A DNA stretch of 20,315 nucleotides from Deltaproteobacteria bacterium RBG_13_61_14 (GTDB lineage: Bacteria; RBG-13-61-14). Positions 13,786-20,315 of this stretch are shown here, piece after piece. The stretch covers positions 414 to 20,728 of the forward strand of contig MGQK01000033.1 of NCBI GenBank assembly GCA_001797815.1. The letters run 5' to 3'. Numbering within the stretch: position 1 is the stretch's first letter; each line of letters starts with the position of its first letter. The translations under genes were made by a program, and so were the position numbers. Below the pieces are notes generated by a model. It was not told the origin of the DNA, did not search any database, and saw nothing but the letters and a program-made list of their open reading frames with translations.

Positions 13786-16776
13786 ATGCGAAGATTGATT
13801 TGGGCAGCATTGGCGGTTTGGATGCTGGCCGCGGCTGGAAAGTCTCAGTCCGCACCGGCGGCTGCAGCGAAGACGGCCAAGCCCGGCACTCCTGCCGCCA
13901 CTAGGCCTGCTCAGCCTGCCCCGGCGGCGCAAATTGTGCCAACTTCCCCTGACCAGGATCTGTTCAAGCTGGCCAAGGGGCTGTTTCAGGACGGGCTGTA
14001 TGAGAACGCGGCCGGCCAGTTCCGCCGCTACTTGCAAGAGTTTCCCCAGGGCGCGAACCGGGAGGAGGCCGGGTTTTTGCTGGGCCGCTCGCTCTACTTG
14101 ATCCAGGATTACCCCGGCGCCCTGGCGGTTTTTACCGATGAACTGCCAGCCGCCAAGGCCTTCCGCGACCAGATCCTGTTTTACACGGGCGAGTGCGCTT
14201 ACCTCCTCCACCAGGACGAGCGGAGCGTAAGCGCTTTCCGGCAGTTGCTGGAGAGCTATCCCAAATTCTCTGACGCCGACCGGGCCAAGCGCCGGCTGGC
14301 CCAGATCGCCTATCGCCAGGGCAACCGCAACCTGGCCCTGGGCGCCTACGCGCGCGCCTTGGGTTTTTACCAGCAGGCCGGCTCGCCGCCCCCGGACCTA
14401 GAGCCCCTGATTTGGTATAAGACCGGCGAATGCCTTTTCCGCCTGGGCCGCCTGGAGGAGGCCGATACCGCGTTAAAGAAGGCTCTAGCGACCATTGTTT
14501 CTTCCGATCCGGACACTGCCGGCCTGGTGATGTTCCGCCGGGCCCAGCTCCTGGCCGAGGCGGGCCGGCCGGAAGAGGCGATCCCGGCTTTTCAGGAATT
14601 CCTCAAAGCCAATCCCCGGCACCCCCTGGCCGCGGCGGCGCATCAGGCCATTGCCCGGGCCTATGGCGAGCGGGACGATTTCAAGGCAGCGGCGGCCTAT
14701 TTGCGCGAGCAAGGCCCGATCCAGGCGGTGGAGCAGGCGAGTCAGGCCTTTGAGAGCGCCCGGGACCATTTTTTGCTGGGGGAATATGCCGACGCCGAAA
14801 AAATCTTGAAAGGACTGACCCAGGGCCAGGCCGACCCGGAACTGCGGGCCTTGTCTTTCCGGCTGCTGGCCCGGGTTTATGTAGAAGAGGATAAAGCCGC
14901 GGAGGCGGCGCGGCTGCTAAAAGGGTGGAGCCAGGCGGACCCGGGCCGGGTGGATGACGCGCGCCGGCTGGAGATCGCGGAGTTCCTGTTCCAGAGCAAC
15001 CAGCTCGCCCCGGCTGAAACCTTGCTGCAAGCGATCAGTCCCGGCGCTCCGGCCAGCCTCGCCGACCGGGCCGATTTCCTGCTGGCGGAAACCCGCTTTC
15101 GCCGGGGCGAGCCGGCCGCGGCCGAGAAAGACTATAAGAATTACCTGGCCAGGCATCCGGCCGGGCCCTCGGTGCCCGAGGCCTGGCTGCGGCTGGGCGA
15201 GATCAAGGCGCAGCAAGGCGATGATGCCGGCGCCATCGAGGTCTTGCGCAAGGCCACCCCTGCCGGCGCCGACCCGGAAATCCTGATCCGGGGGTATGGG
15301 CTGCTGGCGGAATCGTATCGCAAGCAGGGGCTGGTGGACTCGGCCCTGGAAGCGAGCGAGGCGCAGAAGAAACTTTTGCCGCAACTGGCCTCGGCGGAGG
15401 AACAGGCGCTGGTGCGCCAGGCCGAGCTCTATTTTCGCAAGGGCGACTACGAGAAGGGGCTGGCCATTTACGCGGAGCTGGCCGGCCAGGGCCAGACCTC
15501 CCGGCACCTGGACTATCGCTGGCACCAGGGCTTTGGCCTTTATCGCCTGGGCCGGCTGGAGGAGGCGAATTCGGTGTGGCAGGAGTTGGCCGCGGGCCCG
15601 GAGGAGTCCTCGGCCAACCTGGCCCGGTTCTGGCTGGCCCGGCTCCAGGCCGAGGCCCATGACTTTGCCGGCGCGAACGCGACGCTGCAAGCGATTGTCA
15701 CCGATGAGGCGGACTTTGCCGCGGGGGTGCGCTGGCAGATGGGCCGCAACCTCGAAGCCCTGGGCGATTATGCCGGCGCGCGCCAGACCTATCAGGAGCT
15801 CAAGCAAACTTGCCCGGATGCGCTGGTGGACACGCGGGGCCGGCTCTTGGCGGTGGCGCTGCAAAACGAGGATTACCAGGGTTACGTGGAACGGGTGGAG
15901 TCCGCCTTGGGTTCCGCGCCAGTGAGCTTTTCCGAAGCGGAGCTTTTGGCCCGGGTCCGGGCCGCGGCTAATACCAAGGATGAAGCGGAGCTTAATCGCT
16001 GGGCGCGGGCGCTCTTGCTGGTGGCGGTGGAGGAGGCTTCGGTGGAAGAAGCGGCCTTCCGCCAGGCCGCGTTGAAAATTTACCAAGACCAGCGGGAGGA
16101 GGGCTTGAAGGATCTGGAGAAGATCCTGGATGAGGACCCGGCCACGCCCTTTGCGGACGAGATCAACTTGTACCTGGGGGAAGAGCTTTGGCGGCAATCG
16201 CGCTGTGACCTGGCCCTGGCCCGGCTCAAAGGCCTGGACTTGAGCCAGGGCGGCCCGGAGCGGATCGCGCGCATCCTGTTCATGACTGGGGTTTGCCAGG
16301 GCAAGCTCGGCCACACCCAGGAGATGGTGCAGAACTTTTCCCGGCTGATCACCAACTATGCGGGCTACTCGTCGTTCCTCGCCGAGCGGCTGCAGGTGGG
16401 GATCGCGCTCAAGCTGGCGGAGGAATATGATCTGGCCATCACCGCGTTTGAGCAGGCGTTGGAGCAAGAGGAGGACCGGGCGGTTTTGGCGGAGGCCCAG
16501 TATTGGATCGGGGAGTGTTATCAAGCCCAGGGCGACGATCACCGGGCCATTACCGAGTTTATGAAAGTCAGTTATTTGTATCCGGAGCAGGCGATCTGGT
16601 CCACCACGGCCAAATACCAGGCGGCCACCATCCTGGAGCGGCTGGGCCAATACCAGGAGGCGGTGCGGCTTTACGAGATGGTGGTCAAGGAATCTCAGAA
16701 CTCCAAGCAAGAGGCCTTCGCCAAGCAGAAGCTGGAAGCAGCCAGGCAGAAGCTGGGCGGAAAGCCCCAAAAGTGA
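13786..16776 (+). CDS. Exported protein with many tetratricopeptide repeats
   Basis: The 996-residue protein begins with MRRLIWAALAVWMLAAAG, a typical signal peptide, then a short Ala/Pro-rich linker and about twenty TPR-like helix pairs running to the end (for example GDYEKGLAIYAELAGQG, YAGARQTYQELK and YDLAITAFEQALEQEED). It is probably periplasmic or attached to the outer membrane as a scaffold, like large BamD/YbgF-type TPR proteins, but no specific partner can be named. ATG 13786 is preferred because the signal peptide starts there and AAAGGG lies upstream; the frame is open from 13747. The gene is GC-rich and acts as a single unit. Confidence 0.8.
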   Translation: MRRLIWAALAVWMLAAAGKSQSAPAAAAKTAKPGTPAATRPAQPAPAAQIVPTSPDQDLFKLAKGLFQDGLYENAAGQFRRYLQEFPQGANREEAGFLLGRSLYLIQDYPGALAVFTDELPAAKAFRDQILFYTGECAYLLHQDERSVSAFRQLLESYPKFSDADRAKRRLAQIAYRQGNRNLALGAYARALGFYQQAGSPPPDLEPLIWYKTGECLFRLGRLEEADTALKKALATIVSSDPDTAGLVMFRRAQLLAEAGRPEEAIPAFQEFLKANPRHPLAAAAHQAIARAYGERDDFKAAAAYLREQGPIQAVEQASQAFESARDHFLLGEYADAEKILKGLTQGQADPELRALSFRLLARVYVEEDKAAEAARLLKGWSQADPGRVDDARRLEIAEFLFQSNQLAPAETLLQAISPGAPASLADRADFLLAETRFRRGEPAAAEKDYKNYLARHPAGPSVPEAWLRLGEIKAQQGDDAGAIEVLRKATPAGADPEILIRGYGLLAESYRKQGLVDSALEASEAQKKLLPQLASAEEQALVRQAELYFRKGDYEKGLAIYAELAGQGQTSRHLDYRWHQGFGLYRLGRLEEANSVWQELAAGPEESSANLARFWLARLQAEAHDFAGANATLQAIVTDEADFAAGVRWQMGRNLEALGDYAGARQTYQELKQTCPDALVDTRGRLLAVALQNEDYQGYVERVESALGSAPVSFSEAELLARVRAAANTKDEAELNRWARALLLVAVEEASVEEAAFRQAALKIYQDQREEGLKDLEKILDEDPATPFADEINLYLGEELWRQSRCDLALARLKGLDLSQGGPERIARILFMTGVCQGKLGHTQEMVQNFSRLITNYAGYSSFLAERLQVGIALKLAEEYDLAITAFEQALEQEEDRAVLAEAQYWIGECYQAQGDDHRAITEFMKVSYLYPEQAIWSTTAKYQAATILERLGQYQEAVRLYEMVVKESQNSKQEAFAKQKLEAARQKLGGKPQK

Positions 16777-17185
16777 GGATCCCGGGGAAAAAGAAAGTCA
16801 CCGTCATCAAGGCCATTTCCGGTATTTCCTGAGGGGGTTCGCTTCCTCCACCCAGGGCGCCGGCCCGCAAGCTTTACTTTTTTTGTTTCCAGACCTAAAC
16901 GAAAGATTTCAGAGAACCTGTGGATAACTTTTTTCTCTTCGGCTGCATTTTTCGCTTGACTTTAATCGAGTGACTTATTATATTATTGTAAAGATTCTTA
17001 GGGAGCATTTAACTCCCGGGATTATCGGCGAAAAGGGGGGAAAGGGCTCATTAAAGTAACTGAATTAATCTGAAAAAGATAGCCAACGGGATTGGAATCC
17101 CGAACGATTTTCTAGAGTATAAAGTTCTGGAGGCGCCGGTAATACACCTTAATTTTACCCTTTGAGGACAATTAAGGAGGCCAAG
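16777..17185. other. Intergenic region with a long leader for the small cysteine protein
   Basis: No gene is supported. Bases 16777-16950 show no clear terminator. From 16956 a good promoter is followed by a leader of nearly 200 nt with hairpins GGGAG/CTCCC (17001-17017) and CGGGATT/AATCCCG (17087-17102). I compared it by eye with common riboswitch classes and recognised none. Confidence 0.55.
16956..16984 (+). promoter_or_regulatory. Promoter of the small cysteine protein
   Basis: TTGACT (16956-16961) and TATATT (16979-16984) are spaced by 17 bp in an AT-rich patch. An overlapping TATTAT at 16981 is an alternative -10. The start codon is almost 200 bases downstream. Confidence 0.65.
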
Positions 17186-17389
17186 ATGAGTTGTCTTTAC
17201 CTGACCGGCCGGCAATTCAAGATGTGCAACGCGGTGGAAGGCTCGCTGGTATTAAGTTTGGACGAGCTCTCGGGAAAGTGCCTGAGTGACCAATACCACA
17301 TCTGCAAGATTTATCAGCGCTACCATGCCAAAGGGATGAAGATCCCCCTGATCGAATATCAGCGGGGTCTGACCGTCAATAAGTTCTAA
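17186..17389 (+). CDS. Small four-cysteine protein of unknown function
   Basis: The 67-residue protein MSCLYLTG...NKF has AAGGAGG five bases before ATG 17186. Cysteines at 3, 14, 32 and 40 (C-x10-C-x17-C-x7-C) suggest a metal or iron-sulfur site. From memory it resembles a family of short proteins in Geobacter-like and related bacteria with the pattern CLYL...C.A...EL..YC.....C; none has a function I can name. There is no signal peptide or membrane segment, so it is probably cytoplasmic. It is transcribed alone from the promoter at 16956, with an unusually long leader. Confidence 0.75.
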   Translation: MSCLYLTGRQFKMCNAVEGSLVLSLDELSGKCLSDQYHICKIYQRYHAKGMKIPLIEYQRGLTVNKF

Positions 17390-17456
17390 TTGCCGGCGGC
17401 ATTCGTCTCAAGACCAGGAATGGTTTTGTTTTGTGCTTTTCAGAGGGGCATACACT

Positions 17457-17569
17457 TGATGCCCTCGTAAAAAGTTGAAATTGCAAGGGATGCGTGATTG
17501 TAACCGCCTGAAATGATTGCTATTCAGTTTTGCAAGATGGCTCCTTTTGGACTTTTTACGAGTTCATCA
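17457..17569. mobile_element. 113-bp MITE-like element with 4-bp target duplication
   Basis: The ends TGATGCCCTCGTAAAAAGT (17457-17475) and ACTTTTTACGAGTTCATCA (17551-17569) are inverted repeats matching at 17 of 19. They are bounded exactly by CACT at 17453-17456 and 17570-17573, as expected of a duplicated target. CTCGTAAAAAGT ends occur in dispersed repeats of several bacteria. It encodes nothing. Confidence 0.75.
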
Positions 17570-17572
17570 CAC

Positions 17573-17600
17573 TTGACTTTTTTAAGCCTTACGGTATGCT
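17573..17600 (+). promoter_or_regulatory. Promoter of the Hsp20 gene
   Basis: TTGACT (17573-17578) and TATGCT (17595-17600) are separated by 16 bp, about 35 bases before the start codon. The -35 box begins at the last base of the target duplication of the adjacent element, so everything upstream of -36 was supplied by the insertion. No CIRCE-type operator is visible. Confidence 0.7.
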
Positions 17601-17635
17601 AAGGAGCGTTCGGAGCGTGGTGAGGGAGGGTCCGA

Positions 17636-18073
17636 ATGGTCCGGAAGTGGGATCCCTTTCGCGATTTAATCACCCTGCACGACCAGATGTCCCGGCTGTT
17701 TGACCTGGAGGGCGGCAGACCCCGGCCCGGGCCGGAGGGTCTAGGTTACTGGCATCCGGCCGCGGACGTCAGCGAGGACGAGGCCGCGATTTACCTGCAC
17801 ATCGAGATTCCGGGCATGAACGAGGCTTCCCTGGACCTGGTGGTGGAAGACCGGACCTTGATCCTGCGGGGAGAGCGGAAGCGGTCCCGCGTGCAGGGAA
17901 CTAGCTATTTACAAAGCGAAATCCTGATCGGACCCTTCCAGCGCCGGTTTCATCTGCCGGCCCAGGTGGAGCGCGAGAAGATCTCGGCCCATTACCAGAA
18001 CGGCATCCTGGAAGTGATCCTTCCCAAAAAGCAGCCCGAGGCGAAAAGCGTAGACATCCGTTCCGCGTCTTGA
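17636..18073 (+). CDS. Small heat shock protein, Hsp20/alpha-crystallin family
   Basis: A 145-residue ATP-independent chaperone that holds unfolding proteins. The alpha-crystallin domain covers about residues 40-140, from HPAADVSEDEAAIYLHIEIPGM through LILRGERK and GPFQRRFHLP to the GILEVILPKK motif. The N-terminal WDPFRDL is typical of bacterial members. The C-terminal I-x-I/V tail motif, used for oligomer contacts, is at best weak (VDI). ATG 17636 has GGGAGGG five bases upstream. Confidence 0.95.
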   Translation: MVRKWDPFRDLITLHDQMSRLFDLEGGRPRPGPEGLGYWHPAADVSEDEAAIYLHIEIPGMNEASLDLVVEDRTLILRGERKRSRVQGTSYLQSEILIGPFQRRFHLPAQVEREKISAHYQNGILEVILPKKQPEAKSVDIRSAS

Positions 18074-18126
18074 CCTTTTGTCCCCTTCCTCGAGTCAGGG
18101 ACATTTCTTCAGCCTCAAGCCTAAAG

Positions 18127-18208
18127 AGTGCACAGTGCACAGTAAACAGTGCACGGTCTGGATTCCTCATGATTCTTCACTGTGCACCGTGCACTGAGCA
18201 CTGTGAAC
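18127..18208. repeat. AGTGCAC repeat cluster with inverted arms
   Basis: AGTGCACAGTGCACAGT-like units (18127-18154) face a complementary block (18178-18208) across about 23 bases. Similar units occur at about 7692-7726 and a trace near 7981-7998, so this is a dispersed family. It lies between Hsp20 and the kinase gene. Confidence 0.75.
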
Positions 18209-18212
18209 AAGA

Positions 18213-18241
18213 TTGCCATTGTCCCGGACAAGTGTTAGCAT
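18213..18241 (+). promoter_or_regulatory. Possible promoter of the NtrY-like kinase
   Basis: TTGCCA (18213-18218) and TAGCAT (18236-18241) are spaced by 17 bp. The transcript would start near 18248, leaving a leader of about 20 nt with no strong ribosome binding site before ATG 18269. Confidence 0.4.
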
Positions 18242-18268
18242 GACTATCAGCCAGACCGCTCATCCGTC

Positions 18269-20315
18269 ATGACCCCTAAAACCGACAGACGCGCTCAGAT
18301 TCAAGAGGATATCCGCCGGGACCTGGCCCGGAGGCGGCGCGAGGCGATCCTGATCGTGGTCTTCACTCTGGTCTTCGGACTCGTCTTCTATTTACAATTC
18401 CGGTTCAGCAAGATTGCCGAGGAAAGCCCGCCCTTCAACCTGGGCACCAGCCTGATCTTCTTCACGTTTCAGACCCTCATGGTTTTTCTGGCGCTGGTGC
18501 TTCTTTTCCTGGTGGTGCGCAACGTGGTCAAGCTCTTGTTCGAGCGCCGGCGGGGGATCATGGGATCGCACCTGCGCACCCGGCTGGTCGCGGCTTTCCT
18601 CGGTTTGACCCTGGGCCCGACCGCCATCCTCTTCGGCTTGTCCACCTTCTTCCTCAACGCCTCGATCACGCGCTGGTTTGATCCCCAGGTGCAAACCGTC
18701 TTCGATACCTCCCGCGGCATCATCGGGAGCGTGTATGCGGATAATGGGGAGCGGGCCCTGCATTTTGCTCGACAGATCGCCCGCACCATCACCGAGCAAC
18801 ACCTGCTCCAGGCTCAGCAGGAAGAAGCTTTGACCCAGTTCTTGTCCGCCAAAGCCGCGGAGTATGGGCTGGGCATGATCCAGGTGCTGGACGGCCGGGG
18901 CGAGGTGGTGGCCTGGGTGGCCCAGCCGGACTTGCAGATCAAGGCGGCGGTCAAGCTTCCAGCCGAGGCGCGCGAAAAAGTGCTCTCCAGCCAGGAGGGT
19001 TACTTCACCGAGCCGGCCGGTTCCGCGGAGTTGCTCTGGGGCCTGGCTCCCATCCCCTCGGCCGGAAGTCCGCACCAGGTGGTGGGAGCGGTGGCCGCCG
19101 GCAAATACATGGAGCAAGGTCTGGCCCGCCAGCTCCGCCAGAATTTGGCTGCGCTCGAGCAATACCAGCAACTCAAAATGGAGCAGAGTCCGATCAAGCG
19201 CCAGCACTTTACCCTGCTGATCCTGATCACCCTGGTGGTGATCTTCCTGGCGGTGTGGTTCGGGTTTTACCTGGCCAAGGGCGTGACCGTGCCCATCCAG
19301 TTGCTGGCCGAAGGCACCCGGGAAGTGGCCTTGGGCAACCTCGACTACCGGATTGACGTCCAGGCCGAGGACGAGATCGGCACCCTGGTCCAACATTTCA
19401 ACACCATGACCGAAGACCTGAGCCGCTCCCGCTCCGAGCTGGACCATGCCCATGAAAACTTGAGCCGCACCAACCTGGAACTGGATCAGCGCCGGCGCTA
19501 CATGGAGACCGTGCTGGCCCGGGTGGCGGCCGGGGTTTTTTCGGTGGACCCGCTCGGCCGCTTGTCCACCTTGAACCCCGCGGCCGAGGCCATGCTGGGG
19601 CTGAAGCGGGAAGAAGTGCTGGGCCGGCCGGCCGACCAGGTGTTGCCCGATCCCCTGGCCGCTTTTCTGCACGAGCTGCGCGACACCCTGGGCCGGGGCG
19701 ACCGCCAGTCGGTCGAGCGCCAGGTGAACGTGGCCAACCCGGATCAGAACCGGGTGCTGCGGGTGACCGCCACCCGCCTGGTGGGCGACGACTCTTCCGA
19801 CCAGGGGCTGGTGGCGGTGCTTGACGACATGAGCGAGATCGCCCGGGTGCAGCGGGCCCTGGCCTGGCGGGAAGTGGCCCGCCGGATCGCGCACGAGATC
19901 AAGAACCCGCTCACGCCCATCCAGCTCTCGGCCCAGCGGCTGCAGCGGCACTACGCCGAGACCTTGCCGGACAGCGACCGGGAGCTGCTCTCCGAGGCCA
20001 CCCGGACCATCATCACCCAGGTGGAGGAGTTGAAAGAGCTGGTCAACGAGTTCTCCAATTTCGCGCGCCTGCCCACCGCCAACCCCGCGCCCAATGACCT
20101 GAACGCGGTGCTCTCTGAGGCGGTGGCGCTCTACCGGGAGGCGCATCGGCATCTCGCCTTTGAGCTGATCGAGGAAAAGCGGATTCCGGTTTTTGATTTT
20201 GACCGGGACCAGATGAAGCGGGCGGTCATCAACCTGCTGGACAACGCGGTGGACAGCATTTCCGGCTCGGGCCGGATCGAAGTGGAAAGCCTGTATAATG
20301 AGCACTTGGAGTTGG
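18269..20315 (+). CDS. NtrY-like sensor histidine kinase, 3' end beyond the window
   Basis: At least 682 residues are visible and the frame is still open at the edge. Order: three membrane helices near residues 26-43, 60-83 and 106-128; an extracytoplasmic sensor region; a fourth helix at about 313-335; a HAMP domain; a PAS domain from about 412 (ARVAAGVFSVDPLGRL); then the dimerisation domain with the phospho-acceptor H542 in RIAHEIKNPLTPIQL, and the start of the ATPase domain with NLLDNAVDS (N655, N659). The ATP lid lies beyond the edge. This layout is that of NtrY, which signals to a sigma54 activator of the NtrX type in nitrogen or envelope responses; such a partner would be expected just downstream. 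ATG 18269 is the only start after an in-frame stop at 18236. Confidence 0.9.
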   Translation, partial: MTPKTDRRAQIQEDIRRDLARRRREAILIVVFTLVFGLVFYLQFRFSKIAEESPPFNLGTSLIFFTFQTLMVFLALVLLFLVVRNVVKLLFERRRGIMGSHLRTRLVAAFLGLTLGPTAILFGLSTFFLNASITRWFDPQVQTVFDTSRGIIGSVYADNGERALHFARQIARTITEQHLLQAQQEEALTQFLSAKAAEYGLGMIQVLDGRGEVVAWVAQPDLQIKAAVKLPAEAREKVLSSQEGYFTEPAGSAELLWGLAPIPSAGSPHQVVGAVAAGKYMEQGLARQLRQNLAALEQYQQLKMEQSPIKRQHFTLLILITLVVIFLAVWFGFYLAKGVTVPIQLLAEGTREVALGNLDYRIDVQAEDEIGTLVQHFNTMTEDLSRSRSELDHAHENLSRTNLELDQRRRYMETVLARVAAGVFSVDPLGRLSTLNPAAEAMLGLKREEVLGRPADQVLPDPLAAFLHELRDTLGRGDRQSVERQVNVANPDQNRVLRVTATRLVGDDSSDQGLVAVLDDMSEIARVQRALAWREVARRIAHEIKNPLTPIQLSAQRLQRHYAETLPDSDRELLSEATRTIITQVEELKELVNEFSNFARLPTANPAPNDLNAVLSEAVALYREAHRHLAFELIEEKRIPVFDFDRDQMKRAVINLLDNAVDSISGSGRIEVESLYNEHLEL

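Noticed and set aside
16990-17185. Known riboswitch (c-di-GMP, ZTP, fluoride or preQ1) in the leader
   Set aside because: None of the core conserved segments of these classes could be found by eye.
18240-18272. Ten-codon upstream frame overlapping the kinase start (ATGA)
   Set aside because: Its ATG lies within the likely -10 box at 18236-18241, so it would not be transcribed, and it has no good ribosome binding site.

Overview
The window is bacterial chromosomal DNA. Housekeeping genes are GC-rich, with GTG and TTG starts among the ATGs, good Shine-Dalgarno sites and sigma70-type promoters. The gap-pgk-tpiA-secG-tRNA-Leu operon, a vitamin-B12-type radical SAM protein, an NtrY-like sensor kinase and many short dispersed palindromes suggest an environmental Gram-negative lineage, for example an Acidobacteriota/Aminicenantes-like or Desulfobacterota-like genome. 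That placement is inference and should be held loosely.

Layout: (1) 1-2080 is a monocistronic gene for a stand-alone FMN-dependent glutamate-synthase-type domain, with a clear promoter, an operator-like palindrome at its start site and a strong terminator. (2) 2081-8013 is an accessory region. It is bounded on both sides by repeat debris and holds a single-chain Type IIG restriction-modification enzyme (2787-5798) followed by a TPR-HEPN protein (5937-7502). The R-M gene is a mosaic: palindromic repeats of intergenic type lie in frame inside it, its specificity region is AT-rich, and a second copy of its C-terminal codons lies after the stop. This is the most likely place for a new system, a candidate R-M plus HEPN-RNase defence pair. 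(3) 8014-11673, minus strand, is the glycolytic operon gap-pgk-tpiA-secG-tRNA-Leu(GAG). (4) 11852-13399, minus strand, is a B12-binding radical SAM gene with its own promoter, next to a nested MITE-like element. (5) 13723-16776 is a long exported TPR protein. (6) 16956-18073 holds a small four-cysteine protein with a long leader and an Hsp20 chaperone whose promoter abuts a 113-bp inverted-repeat element. (7) From 18213 to the right edge is an NtrY-like sensor kinase that runs out of the window.

No rRNA, CRISPR array or intact transposase was seen. Mobile-element traces are short non-autonomous palindromes only. All family calls are from reading the sequences; no database search was run.
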